64,000 bases of DNA from Gnetum montanum (lineage: Eukaryota; Streptophyta; Gnetopsida; Gnetales; Gnetaceae): NCBI GenBank assembly GCA_015680685.1, contig MNCI01035238.1, positions 470,922-534,921 on the forward strand. Direction: 5' to 3'. Under the pieces are notes generated by a model. The model searched no databases. It was not told the DNA's origin and was given only the letters and a program-made list of their open reading frames with translations. The translations under genes were made by a program, and so were the position numbers. Position 1 is the first letter of the stretch. Every line of letters begins with the position of its first letter. Positions 1-12,190 of the stretch are shown here, one piece after another.

Positions 1-660
1 AAATACAATGTTATCTTTGAGATTCCTTCATCTCATTTATTCATCTTGGTATAGAACAAAGACAAATTCTAGATAATAAGGATCTAGATGCTAGTTGATG
101 ACCTTAAAATGGTAGGGTGAATCTTATTTATTACTTTAAGTTCTATCATTCCTTCTTATAGTATTGTATGCAAGTGGAAAATTAGCTCTATAAGAAGAAT
201 ACATCTTGAAATTAACATGTGTGATTGAAGAAAATAATAATAATTTTTCATAAAATAAATCATTAAATTTCTAACAACAATCATTAATGATTTAAAGTAA
301 TCTAGATCAATATCACAAGTCCCTAGCAATGGCACCAATGATGACCAATAATGTAGACCCTATGTCCAACCATTTAAATGATGAGAATTTATGCATGACT
401 TGATTAGAATCCATGGATTGAACTAATGGGATTTTTAGATAGCTAAATGTTGATTGCAAGTCATTGTCTCTCTAATTACACTTATGGTAGTCCTTAGTAT
501 GAATAGTTAAATGTAACTAAGGTGTATAATTCATGTTGATCAATAATGATTAAAATAATATTAAAATATTAATGTTTAACATGATATTAAAATATTAATG
601 TAATGTCCTTTTTTCCTCTATTTTTTTCCATCTTTTGCTACAATGGCCACAATTGCTTAT
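1..660. other. AT-rich sequence, no gene recognised
   Basis: Low-complexity AT-rich DNA without a convincing reading frame. A 17-base AT-rich motif (ATATTAAAATATTAATG) occurs twice around 553-600. The sequence TGTAATGTCC near 600 resembles the start of some plant LTRs, but no partner was found, so it is not called as one. Confidence 0.5.
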
Positions 661-689
661 GTTGATTTAGTTTTATCCCTATCCTTCCT

Positions 690-1400
690 CATGTGTTAAT
701 TTTTGTAGGCCACATAGGTTGAATTATTGCTAGCCTTGGTAGCCTCCTTGGTGTTCTTAATTTGTGAAAAGGCTTAACTAAGTAATTGAGGATCTAGATA
801 GTAGAGTTTTGATTTGATGAAATCATTGACAACTTCTTTGAAAATATCTAATAGATGGCTTTCAAAGATGGGCTTCAGAATCTCATTGAGTGTTGCATTC
901 CATCACTGAATAAGCTTTTGGATTGGTTCAAGTGGCCTCTACCTCACTTTCATGAGCTGTTCTAATGTTGTATCTAGTTTTAAGTTATACATGAATTGGT
1001 TAACACATTGGGTAATCAAATCATCAAGTGAAGAGATAGACCTCCTTAGTAATGTCCTATATCAATCTAAGGCTTTCCTTGTTAAGAACATAGGGAAAAT
1101 TTGTTGCACCATGTGAGGCCATGCTTGTAACAGGAGGCACTCAAAATAGAATGTGACTAGATGCTCATTAGGGTCTCCTTCACTATTGTATTTAGTAAAG
1201 TTTGGGATATGCATGGCTATGAGTAATGTTATTTTGGGAACTCCAAGACTAATGGGATCATCCTGGTAAAAGTTCATGACCTTTACAATTTGAGTTGTGT
1301 TGGTTTTCAACTTACATAGCTCTTCAATAAGGTCTTTGATCATATGGAAGGCTTGATTCAAGCCTTGTGAAGCTTTTGAGAGTTGAATTCATGTTTAAAT
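690..1400 (-). pseudogene. Tat/Ogre-like retrotransposon gag fragment
   Basis: Read on the minus strand, the best frame (1361 down to 1062, continuing with stops to about 690) has the layout of the Retrotrans_gag family. It shows a PNFTKYNSEGDPNEHLVTF start, then a segment ending ALD followed by a stop where other gags have ALDWY. Next come a SLDDLITQ stretch and LMKVR-RPLEPIQKLIQ, corresponding to the 'L-x-E-S-x-x-E-Y-x-Q-R-W' part of plant gags. Gag is the nucleocapsid/capsid precursor that packages element RNA. Stops near 1060, 955 and 910 show it is dead. No protease follows before the window edge. The phrase order resembles Tat/Ogre gag more than Athila gag; the lineage assignment is an inference from memory of family consensus. 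Confidence 0.6.
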
Positions 1401-1639
1401 AGTTTACTAATTTGTAATGGGCAATGGTATGAACTAAAGAGGTCATGTAGTCATTGTTATAGGGGGGTTAAACATTGAGAATGATGTTTGAATAGGGATG
1501 TAAGGGATAAGAAAATTTTTCCATGGATTGTAAGAAACAATGGCTATGTTTAAGCTTCGGTGAAGAAAGTAGAAGCACTGGAAACTTGTAACAATGGAAA
1601 AATATAATGCTAGAAATTGAATAGATCCATGCATAAAAA

Positions 1640-2332
1640 TTTCACCTCAAGATCCATGGGTCTTGAAAATGATCTAAGGTACCGTAGGCAATCTTTTCAA
1701 TTACCTAAGGACTTAAGATGTCTATTATTGAGATGAAAATCAGTGATAAGATATCTAGATTTGAGAGAAAATTGAGAAGTGATACAGAAAACAATAGAAA
1801 ATGTGGTCAAACACTACAAACTTTCTATTAATCTTGAAAAGCATAAGGTGAGAAAATATAGGTCAGAAAGCCCATATGACTTTCAAAGTGTGAAACTATG
1901 AAAGCTCTAGGAATCCCCTTGAAAGTACTATTGAAGATTTATTGCACAAGTGGATAAGGTGTGTTCTATAGCTAACCCGAACACATTTGGCTTGATCAAT
2001 CTATGGGTTGCAATAGGTTCTTAGTGATCTTGATGATCAACGCTAGGGAGGAAATGGCGCTAGGCTCTTAGAGCTCTCTCTAATTCAAAAGTCTCAACTT
2101 TGAAAGAGTTTTGAAAATCCAGAAGCCCCAAAAGTGGCATCGATTCTTGATTTTATAGGCCATGATTTGCTATTTCTATGTTGACTTGGCTCAGGTAAGT
2201 TTCTTGGCATTATGCATAACATTTTTGACTACAAGGTTTTTGAGCATTATAATTTTGATAAGATGGGCTCAATTATATTAGTATGATGTAATCCACAACA
2301 TTTTTTACATGTTGTGCCATGAATTACACTTC
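1640..2332. other. Unassigned sequence left of element E1
   Basis: No convincing ORF or RNA gene. It may be the leader or LTR of the minus-strand gag remnant at 690-1400, since it lies upstream of that gag, but no PBS or TG...CA boundary could be fixed. Before E1 inserted it was contiguous with 12191 onward, as shown by the ACATG target duplication. Confidence 0.4.
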
Positions 2333-2337
2333 ACATG
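2333..2337. repeat. Target site duplication of E1, left copy (ACATG)
   Basis: ACATG immediately precedes the TGATGA start of the left LTR and is repeated exactly at 12186-12190 after the right LTR. Five-base duplications are the normal footprint of Ty3/gypsy integrases. Confidence 0.9.
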
Positions 2338-3209
2338 TGATGAATCATATTTGGCCTAGCTCCAATATCAGAGCCTTGATATCAAATACCTGATATCAGG
2401 GCCTAAGAAGTGATGTTAGATATTCGATATCATGAGGTGTGTGCCAGCCTATAAATATAGCACTTGGGGAGATAGTTTCAAGATAGTTTTTTTGCCATAG
2501 CATAGTAGAGATCTTAGAGTTTCTTTTATCTAGAGTTAGAATATTTTCCAAAGTGCCCATAGAAAGAGTCATTGAGTGTATGAATCTTTATTCAAGCATT
2601 GTTGTACCTGAACGCGGCAATGTGTACGATAATAAAGATGAGCTTTTTGATCAAACCTTGCAACACATTTGCTAGATTAAATATTTTATTCATGCATTTA
2701 ATGATTTTTGCAATTTCATTTAATACTATCAAGTAATTAAGATAAAGTAAGCTAGTTAGATTAAATAGTAGTTAATTAAGCACATAAGTACAACTGATTC
2801 GAGCATGCACATGATGCTTGGTAATCCCAACAATGCTTAATGTTTGGTAACCCAGTAGCATTATATGTGTTTAGGATGTGCATGAAAATTAGGACCAGAT
2901 ACTTATTTTAGGATAGTTAGTTATTAATTAGTCATTAGATTAGTTAAAGTGGTTCATAAATTGAGTTTTAGCTTGTTGTTAATCGTAGATTAAGAAAATA
3001 TAAAATAATAAAAATCATGTGTCTCAATTACACTTAACCATACAATTAAGCTCCACAAGTGTAGTTGGGAAGACAACAATCATCATGATTAGATTTCACA
3101 TCCTGGAACTAGTGTACGCAGCAACTTAAGGTCTACGTAATTCAACTGAATCACATGTGAGTGCTTGTGATTCGTATGGTTGGATGTAGGGGTACCTTGT
3201 CACTCATCA
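2338..3209 (+). repeat. E1 left (5') LTR
   Basis: Begins TGATGAATCA and ends CTCATCA. U3 holds several GATATC/AATATC palindromic motifs at 2367-2433, followed by a TATA box (TATAAATA, 2450-2457). An AATAAA polyadenylation-like signal lies at 2631-2636. The same arrangement recurs in the right LTR and in E2-E4. Confidence 0.9.
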
Positions 3210-3210
3210 T

Positions 3211-3228
3211 TGGCACCATTGCCAAGGA
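3211..3228 (+). promoter_or_regulatory. E1 primer-binding site (tRNA-Asp type)
   Basis: TGGCACCATTGCCAAGGA lies one base after the LTR end. It matches the expected complement of the tRNA-Asp 3' end (TGGCGCCGTTGCCGGGGA) except at four positions, all C-to-T or G-to-A changes. The best preserved copy in the window is at 35288-35305 (E4). Confidence 0.85.
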
Positions 3229-3370
3229 TCTTTAGTTATTACATGTGCTATCTAGGACTTAGTGAAAAGTTTTTCAAGATCTTTGGAATGAACCCTAAAG
3301 TCATATCATACATCAAAATAACTACAATAATTTTAAGAAGCACACCACATTTCTTGTTTTCTAACATAAG

Positions 3371-5700
3371 ATGTTTTCTTCCGATAGGAGTGATTCTCCA
3401 CCCAATTTTGATGGAGTAAATTAATAGGTAACCCAACAATACAGAGTGGTATATGCTCATCCTAATGAGTATGTACCTAATGTCACCTTCATCCTACACT
3501 AGGATGAATTGCTACAATGGCGGGACATGGAGGGCAACATTGTGTTGCCACCCAATTGATCCATTCCTACGATGCTCCAACAAACTCTTATGTGGTTGGG
3601 CATCTAAGGCCTTCATGTTGAATATGTTGTGTAGGTTAGTAATGCCAGGGATTATCATCCCGTAGTTGCACAATGTCTAAGGGATTGACAACTAAAGTAG
3701 CACTACAAGTCTACAAAGGGAAAGTGGCCTAATGATTCCCCATTCTTGACATATCAAAAAGATTATGGAGAACCCTTCTCTGGAAGTTTCCCATTCATAG
3801 AAACTCATGTCTTTAAATTTAATGAAGGAGGTCAAAACTAGAACCTACAGTCCATGATCCATAATCTAGGTTCTGGCAAAAATGGATCTAATGAAAAAGG
3901 AGGATCCAAGGAGGAGAGTCATGGTAGGGATGTGGACAAGCAATAAGATCATGGTCATGATCACTAAAGAGGAGGTGGTAGGCATCATGATGATGCTAGT
4001 CTTTCTTACTCTTCACCTTCATTGTCATCTTCCTCTTTTGGCTCTAAATGCACTTGTAAGGGGCATGATCATGATGGAGGTGATTGATGGGACTGAGATC
4101 ATCATACGTACCATTGGGCAAGTTAAGACCTGGGGCATGGGCATTCAAGAGAGGCCCATTTCCATGAATGAAGAGGTACCATAGGGCATCATAGGCACTA
4201 GAATCATAGCCTCAATGAGCCTTTTCTTGCTACTTGGAGCATGCTAAACATTGCAGAGGTAGTAAAATTCCTACAAGGCACATTAAGGGTAGTCGAATTA
4301 AGAGGCTAGACATGAACAATATTCCTAGGTTTGAAGGGGGATATAAATTAGATTCATAGAACCATCTTTAGGCTTTCCATGATGCCTATTCCTTGAAAAA
4401 TATAGAAAATGACTAGCAAAAGCTTAAGTTGTTTCCCAGGTCACTCATTAAATAAGTAGAAAGTTAGTACTAGTCTATAGATCTAGAATCCATCAAATAA
4501 TGGATTACAATGCTTGAACTATTCAATGAAAAATATTAGACATACTCCCAAGTGTCTAACTTGAAAAGGTAGATCTAGGGATGGAAACATGAACCCTTGG
4601 ATGCTGTGATGGATTGATACTATTCTCTATTACATAGATGTCCTAGTGATGGTTATTCTCAATAGGAGTAACTTCACCATATCATAGATAGGCTCTGATC
4701 AAACATGAGGAGAACTCTTGGAGTCTATGTCCAAGGGTGATTGTCAAAACTAAGAGCCCATTAGATCCAATGCCTAATTAAGCAGGTAGTAAAAGAAGAA
4801 GGAGATTTGAGAAAACAAAATTGTAGAATAATATAGCCATGACCCTTCCATTCACAAGAGGAAGGTTCATTTTTATGATAGCAAGGTAGAATCATCACTT
4901 GATGAGGTGGTGAACTAAAAAACCTTGCCAGTTCAAAAATTTACCTTTAAAATATCAGCTAACATAGATCAGTTATGGAACTCTATGGATAGTAGATTTC
5001 AAGTTTTCCTAAAAATTATTGAAAAGTGTAAAGAACAAAGTAGTGATCATGATTGTAGGAGGTGAAAGTTTGCTGAATGTGAAAATCAAAGAGGTAAGGG
5101 CAGGATTGTTGTAGTAGAGGAAGTTGTAGAAACTAAATCAGATGATGATGGTGTGTGTGAAATCTACCAATATGAACATCTTAAGTGATGTTTCCCCATT
5201 GTGTCACACTTATAGAAGTCTTGGATGTATGCTCTAAATCAATGACTATCAAAAAGGTAAGCACCTAATAGATTATCTTATCCTTAAAGCAATTCTAGGC
5301 AATTCCATCAACAATAATAGCATTATCCAAGTGGAACTCCACCACAACTATACAAGTAGTATCAACAGTGGTAGCAACCATAGTCATGGGCACTACCATC
5401 GCCAAGGAAACAATACCCTTATAAATAACTAGATCCATATGGGTATTATGTTCAACAAACCCTATCTTATGTGACCCTTTTAGTCATGTTTCTCCTTTCC
5501 AACATCACTACTACCCTCTTAAATATAATCGAACTCATTCTCCACATTCAAGTAGAGATATCACTTTTTATCCTTTTCCTCATCCTATCCTTGCACCTAT
5601 TCCTCCACTCTCAACATAGCTACCTCCTACTCCATCTATGCAAGGTGAACTTCTAGTGCAACCATAGTAATGCAATGCTACCAAGGCTGTCAATCTACAA
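3371..5700 (+). pseudogene. E1 gag (Athila-type), degenerate
   Basis: Nucleocapsid/capsid polyprotein remnant. The ATG at 3371 gives MFSSDRSDSPPN, matching the starts of the E2 and E3 gags (MSHSSYKS, MSSSSYQS). After two stops the frame continues RVVYAHPNEYVPNVTFILH, then a TAG where E4 has CAG, then DELLQW. The central capsid part (about 4360-4860) aligns by eye with E4 36430-37020. Near 5156 a zinc-knuckle-like motif reads CEIYQYEHLK, with the second Cys changed to Tyr. The Pro/Tyr-rich tail follows to about 5700. The frame is broken repeatedly, so no full product is possible. Confidence 0.8.
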
Positions 5701-5829
5701 CTGATTCACCAACCAAGTGGTTCGGATGCTAGATCATGAAAAAGACCTTTTTCTCAACCCAGTAGTCTACCTAAGCCCTCACATACACACGCAATTGGCA
5801 ACCCTACTTTTTCATATTTGTCTGCATCT

Positions 5830-6400
5830 AATCCCTTTGAGTCCCCTTCAAACCAAATACTACCCAAAATCTATACTTTTATGCTTACTTATGTCATATC
5901 TAATTGGATCCATGTTGGCAACCTTTCTAGGAAATTAGTTGATCCTAGGAGTCCTCTTATCTATTTACAGCTTTCTAGGAATGAACCATGTAAAGCTCTT
6001 CTTGATTCAAATTCTAGGGTGAACTTGATTTCTCATGAGATGTATACTACCTAGAATCTGCTGCCTCTTAAGAAGAGCAATCTCTGATTAGAATTAGTAG
6101 ACTAGTCCATTACTATTTCATTAGGACTAGTAGAAGACATTGTGATCATTGTTTTTGGGTGGTCTTATCCTATTGATTTCCTAGTAATGAAGGTTGAAAA
6201 TTATAAAGGGGACTTCCTAATCATCATGGGAAGGACATGGCTAAGCACTGTTGATGCAAGAATGGGCATCAGAGATATTTACCTAGATCTATCTAAGAAA
6301 AATGCATTTGGAAAGATCAAGAAGAAGTGATTTCCATGCATCACATATAGTGATACAAGGTGTAATTTCTTGCACTTAAAGTAGATATTTAAAGATATCT
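5830..6400 (+). pseudogene. E1 aspartic protease, degenerate
   Basis: Retropepsin-type protease remnant that would cleave the polyprotein. The frame holds PLIYLQLSRNEPCKALLDSN, followed by SRVNLISHEMY. The catalytic D-S-G is D-S-N here (Asp codon 6004-6006), so the Gly is lost; E4 still has D-S-G. The conserved downstream block GWSYPIDFLV...GDFLIIMGRTWLS follows at 6155-6245. A stop separates the two blocks. The flap and second half are recognisable but the enzyme cannot be active. Confidence 0.82.
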
Positions 6401-6779
6401 GTATGCAATAGTCACAAAACAAGAGGGCACCCAGTGGCTAACCATTGATCCTAAAAGTAGCACAATGTGCATGGAACCTACTAAGAGCCTGACATGTGCT
6501 TATGTTGTAGGCATGGATGAACTAGAGTAAGTTCATTACCAATTATCTGATAATGAAAATGATGATACCTACTAGGAAGAGTTCGAAATTCCTAAAAATT
6601 TTAAGCAAGAGCCCCTTAAGTTAAAAACTCTACTTTCCAGCACGGAATATGCATTCTTGAAAAATGGGAAGCTAGAAACAGATGTTATTAAATTTGGTTG
6701 AAAAATGATCAAAAACCTTTGCTTGGTCATATCTTAAACTCATAGGGATTGATCCTAGAATATGCCAACATCATATCTA

Positions 6780-8060
6780 CACTGACTTGGCCATGAAGCC
6801 AAAGAGGTAGCCATAGAGGTGATTGAATTCCAAATTAAAGTAGATCATCAAAAGGAAATCGAACAACTTCTCAAGGTAGGGTGTATCTATCGCATTGCAG
6901 ATAGTGAATGGGTTAGTCCACTCGTGATTGTGCCAAAGAAAGAGAACAAGTGGTGGGTCTACATCAATTTTCAGCTATTGAATATGGCAACATCCAAGGA
7001 TCATTTTCTATTACAATTAATTGATCAAGTTTTGGACACCATATCTAGAAACTACTATTATAGTTTTCTAGATGGTTATAATAGCTATAACCAAATATAG
7101 ATCATGCCAAAGGACTAGGCCAAAACAATATTCACGAGTCCCTAGGGGACCTTTGCATATCATAAGATGTCTTTTGATTTCTATAATGCTCTTGCCACTT
7201 TCCAATGCCTAGTTTTAAGCATCTTTTAGTAGCAAATCAGTAGTGAAGTAGATGTATTTATGGATGACTTCTTGACTTATGGCACTACATTCGAGTAAGC
7301 CTTGGACTACCTTGAGAAAGTACTAAAAAGATGCATGGAAACACATTTGTAGTTAAATTGGCAAAAAAGCCATCTCATGATGCAAGAAAGCATTATATTG
7401 GGGCACAGAATCTCACAAGAAAGGATTGAATTTGACCCTAAAAAAATAAGGATCATCTAAGGAATCACTCGCCAACTAGAAATGGTCAAAGATGTTGGGC
7501 CATTCCTTGGACACACTGGCTACTATTGATGATTCATAGAGAATTTTTCTAAGATCACAAAAATCATTAGTTGAGCTGACAAAGAAAGATGATTTATTTT
7601 TTTGGACCAAGGAATGTGAAAAAGCATTCCAATAGTTGAAGGAAAAACTTGTAGAAACTCTAATTTTATAGGCATCTAACTAGTCTAAACCATTTCACGT
7701 TATGACATATGCATCAAATTATCCCTTAAGGGTTGTGCTTACATAGTTGGATGAAAAGAAACATCCATATTACATCCATTGTGCAAGTAGAAGCATCATG
7801 GATGCATAACTAAACTACACCATTATAGAAAAGAATTGATGGTAGTGGTGTTTGCTCTAGAAACATTTAGGTATTATGTGCTTGAATACAAAGTCTTTGT
7901 GCACACAGACCATAGTTCCATTCATGTCCTCATGAACAAGCCAACGATGAGCCCCTGTGTCATATGGTGGTGAGTGATCTTATAAGAATTCAATCTTATT
8001 ATGGTAGATCAAAAGGGAACTGAGAATGTGGTCGTTAACCACTTATCTTGGTTATGATGG
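6780..8060 (+). pseudogene. E1 reverse transcriptase and RNase H, degenerate
   Basis: RT would copy the element RNA and RNase H would remove it. The RT palm begins near 6819: SEWVSPLVIVPKKENKWW, then LDGYNSYNQI, a stop, and the catalytic box as FMDD at 7257-7268, which is intact. RNase H follows: the expected MTDAS is MTYAS near 7702, so the first catalytic Asp is lost. The block ends near 8050 at NHLSWL. Stops (mostly TAG) and frameshifts interrupt it at about 7098, 7145, 7230 and later. Confidence 0.85.
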
Positions 8061-8239
8061 GACAACAAAGAGGAGAAAAGTCCACTATCTGATCTATTTC
8101 TTGATGAACTCCTTTTTATCATGGATATAACTAAATAATTACCCACTAAGCCTAAATGGTATGATGTCATTCTCACCTATCTTCTCACTCAAGAGATGCC
8201 ACAAGGGTTGGACCACTAAAAGAAACAATAGTTTCTTCA

Positions 8240-9490
8240 CAAGGTGAAATGCTTCGTGGAGATCAACGAACATCTCTACAAGGTATGCATCGATGGCTTG
8301 GTTCATTGGTGTGTCCCTAATGCTGATCAACTACACATTTTCCAGGATTCTCATGAGGGTTCTTATGGAGGCCACTATGCTGGGAGACACACAGCCATTA
8401 AAATCCTAATGATAAGGTATTATTGACCAACAATTTTTAAGGATGCTCACCAATTTGTCCACTCTTGTAAATGCTACCAACAAGATGGTGGAATGACTTC
8501 TTGAATGGGGGAATGTTAATAGTGGATCCAACCACTGGAACCCTTTGACATATGGGGCATTAACTTCATGGGTCCCCTCATGCCCATGTTAAATGGAAAG
8601 GTGTACATCATAGTCACTTGTTTACTATTGTATAAAATGGGTAGAAGTAGCAGCTGTCAATGACTATACATCTTCTACTACTACTCGATTTATACAATAG
8701 AATGTTGTAAATAAGTTAGGTGTGCCATGTGCATTAATTTTTGATAATGGAATCCACTTTATAAACACTACCTTTTGAAAGCTCATGCAATGCTCGAGGA
8801 TTCAACATAAACTAACAACACCCTACCACCTCAAGCCAATGATCAAGCTAAGTTTACAAATAGGAAAATTACAAGGATCCTAATGAGAACTATTAGCAAA
8901 TATAGGAGAGTCTAGAGTACAAAACTCAATGATTCCCTTTGGGCCTACCACTCAATGTGGAAACTCTCTATAGGCTACTCTCCCTATGAGATGGTGTATG
9001 AAAAATTACCAACTCTACTTGTTTAATCCAAGCTCCATACAATGTCAACAACCTATGAGCTTGACCTTAACTTAAGTCTAGTATAAAAAGAAAGATTAAT
9101 AAATCTCAACTTACTAGAAAAAGATCAATTTGCGGCCCTATCATCTAACAAGTTGCACAAGGCATTTAACAAAAAGCACTATGACCTTAGAATTAGAAAA
9201 GTCAAATTTCAACCATGAGATAAAGTCCTCTACTAGAACCCCACACATGTACCTCAACAAACTAAGTTCCAAACATTGTGGAAAGGACCTTATATCATTT
9301 AAAATTTTTTTTTAGGGACATGTTGATCTAGAAACCTGAGAGACCAAACAACAAGTAGCTAGTGAACACACAACAAGTCAAACCTTTCCACAAGCCTAAG
9401 CAAGCTAGTGCAAAAAATGCCTCATCGGATGGACAACCATGCTCAATCTTTTAGATCTCTTCCTTTCAACTTAGTCATGGGGGGATGGCC
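8240..9490 (+). pseudogene. E1 integrase, degenerate
   Basis: Integrase remnant. The HHCC zinc domain reads GGHYAGRHTAIKI at 8370-8400 with Cys residues near 8467. The core starts PLEPFDIWGINFMGPL near 8540; the first catalytic Asp (DFMGP in E2) is Asn. The core and C-terminal blocks are recognisable down to the terminal HGGMATHA near 9480, which matches E2 at 31560. Several frameshifts disrupt 8620-8850. Confidence 0.82.
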
Positions 9491-9499
9491 ACCCATGCT

Positions 9500-11364
9500 A
9501 AATATATAAGTGGCTCCTTAGTTTTTTATCTTTTTGTTCTACACATTTTTGTTTTACATCTTTTTAGTTTTACAACTTTTTGTTTTATGAATTCTTTATC
9601 TTACACCTTTATATTTTTACATTATTAATTTTCTCCAATCTTTGTTTTACAAAATTGTTATTATTTTTATTTTTATTAAATATTTTATAATTTCTTATAT
9701 ATTTTTCTTTATTTGGGTGTGATTTTTTATTGTGCTTTAATAATAATGTACCTTTTTGCCAAATGGGTACATCGTGGTTTGTTTGATGTGGGCATGTGCT
9801 ATCTGGTTATTTGATTGTTGGTGTCTAGATTCAGCTTTGAATTCTATTACTAATAACTTGGACATGGTTTCTTTTTCATGAAATAGGTAGTGAGTCCACA
9901 AACTCTATGGTTTTTCTTATTTTGGAAGTATGAGGCCCCTTTTCCATTAATAAAACTTTAATGAACTTGTAACCTTAGTAGCTTTTGAACTTGGAAATGA
10001 TTCAAAGGTTTGAACAAGGTGTGACCTTAAGGGAACTCAGTATTATTTGTGCCTTTCTACTTACTTGGGTGCATGTGTGTTTTCATGGATTTCTTACTGT
10101 TTCATGTTAACCAATAATAGGAAGTTGAATAAGTCTTTGCATGGTGTGGTTCTCATTTAAAAATAACTGATGGGAATTTAAAGCACATCCCTTACACAAA
10201 ATAAATAGGCTAAAAGCACTAGTTATGGAACTAGAAAGACATGTTACCCATGCCTAAAGGTCCCCTCTAACTAAGGCCCTCTCTCACTTTCTACTTCTCT
10301 TTTCTTCTTAAATGAGGAATGATGGTTGTTCTGTGGGAGCACTCTTGTGTCTTAGGGGGATGGACTGGTCTTAGAGTGGTGATGTGAAGTCATTGAACAT
10401 GGTTGGTTTTGGTCTAGACTAAGGATGAATTTTATTAGGTCATTTAACCACAAAATTCAAAAGGACCTTCAAGTGACATTAATCAGGAACTCCATTCCAC
10501 ACTCTCTCTCATCCATCTATGCTTTCCATATCTCACCTCACTATCAGTTTCATGTACTTGTTTGATGTGTCAAAATTCTTAGGTAGTTTCTTTTGAGTTT
10601 TCATACTTAACTTTCCATAATCGTTAATCATCCATGGGGTCCAAAAATTCCTTTGTTTGATGTAAGGGCAATAAAGGACATGTGCCTACTTTGAAGAGGA
10701 TCCACCTGAATACCTTTCAGTTGGATTAGTTAAGTTTTTTATCCTTAGATATTCTCATAATCAAATCCTTTTACGTGATCAATCAATGACATCCAATTGT
10801 GCACATCTTCACAACATGTTTTAGTAAAATCCTCTTTTTATTATTGTAAATTCTTTAACACTCTTCAAGCATTTCATCACGTTTGGACTTTTTAGAATTT
10901 AATAATGGACCACTTATCCATTTCACCCTATTTTTCAAATCTTCCTACTAACACTATTAAAGGAATAAATCCACCATAATCACAATCTAGCCAAGTGTAA
11001 CCATTGATGAGACAAGGTACCTAAAAGCTATGCATTACACATTCCACACTAATCCCTGATTTTGTTGTGATTGTAGTAGAAAGCATGGACCGGAAGTGGG
11101 ATTGTCTTCAGTAAGGAAGAAGCAACAGCACCATGCAATGAGGATCCTTCATACTTGTTGGCTCTTTTCCCTTACCCTTCAACTGCCAGAGGAGTTAGAT
11201 GTTAGTTTTGTCCAAGGTATTCAATTCTATTGTCATGAACATCCAATTTTGTAAATTTGTACACTTGTTGGCCAAAGTCAGTTTGCATGTCAACCAATAA
11301 TCCCATACCTTTCCAATATTTTGTAAGGAACTTGTTCCTCCTATTGTTCACTTGAGGACAAGTT
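9500..11364 (+). other. E1 non-coding 3' region between pol and right LTR
   Basis: About 1.9 kb with no reading frame above noise. Athila elements often carry an env-like ORF here; none is visible. A matching region of the same length and wording occurs in E2 (31600-33450) and, on the minus strand, in E3 (17786-19640), so it is a genuine part of the family. A purine-rich tract (GTGGAGG) ends at 11383, next to the right LTR. Confidence 0.75.
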
Positions 11365-11384
11365 TTCATTCAGTTGTGGAGGTA

Positions 11385-12185
11385 TGATGAACCATATTTT
11401 TCTTGGCTCCAATGTCAGATATTTAATATCAGAGCCCTGATATTGGATACCCAATATTAGGGCCCAAGAAGCAATGTTAGATATTTGATATCATAGGGTG
11501 TGTGATGACCTATAAATATAGTGCTTGGGCACATAGTTTGCAATAAATTTTTTCATAGCATAGCAGAGCTCTTACAATTTCCTTTCTTTAGACTTAGAAT
11601 ATTTTCCAAAGTACCCACATCAAGAGTCATTGAGTGTACAAATCTTTATTCAAGCATTGTTGTACCTGAGCATGATAGTGTGTGTGGCAATAAACATGAA
11701 CTTTATAATCAAACCTTGTAGCACCTTGGCTAGCTTAAATATTTTATTCATGCATTTAATTATTTATGAAATTGCATTTAATACTACCAAGTAATTAAGC
11801 TAAAGTAAGCTAGATAGATTAAATAGCAGTTGATTAAGCACATAAGTATGATTGCTTCGAGCATGCGCATGATGCTTGGTAGTCCCAGCAACACTTAACA
11901 TTTGGTAACCCAACAACATTATCATTCTTTGGAATGTGCATCAAATTAGATACTTATGTTAGGATAGTTAGTTATTAATTAGCCATTAGATTGGTTACAG
12001 TGGTTCATAAATTGAGTTTTAACTAAGCTTCACAAATGTAGTTGAAAAGACAATGATCATCATGATTAAATTCACATCCTGGAACTAGTGTATGTGGAAA
12101 ATTAAGGTCTATGGAATTCGACTAGATCATGTGTGAACACTTATGATTCATATGCTTGGGTGTAGGGGTACCTCACTGCTCATCA
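11385..12185 (+). repeat. E1 right (3') LTR
   Basis: Starts TGATGAACCA after the purine tract and ends CTCATCA. It has GATATC-like motifs in U3, TATAAATATA at 11511-11520 and an AATAAA-like signal near 11690. It is followed at once by the ACATG duplication (12186-12190). Confidence 0.9.
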
Positions 12186-12190
12186 ACATG
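12186..12190. repeat. Target site duplication of E1, right copy (ACATG)
   Basis: Exact copy of 2333-2337, which fixes both ends of E1. Confidence 0.9.

Larger units (their letters stand above)
2338..12185 (+). mobile_element. Athila-like LTR retrotransposon E1, full length but dead
   Basis: A 9.85-kb Ty3/gypsy element with every structural landmark: left LTR 2338-3209, tRNA-Asp-type PBS at 3211, gag, protease, RT, RNase H and integrase in that order, a roughly 1.9-kb non-coding 3' region, a purine-rich tract before 11385, a right LTR 11385-12185, and exact 5-base target duplications. The gag-PR-RT-RH-IN order and tRNA-Asp primer fit the Athila lineage. Stops and frameshifts occur throughout every domain, and several catalytic residues are changed, so it can move only if helped in trans. 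It sits inside an older sequence that includes the minus-strand pol remnant at 12191-15160. LTR divergence (872 versus 801 bp, many substitutions and indels) points to an old insertion. Confidence 0.92.

Noticed and set aside
9500-11364. Possible env-like ORF downstream of Athila pol
   Set aside because: No frame above about 60 codons in E1, E2 or E3, and no signal peptide or transmembrane pattern conserved between the copies.
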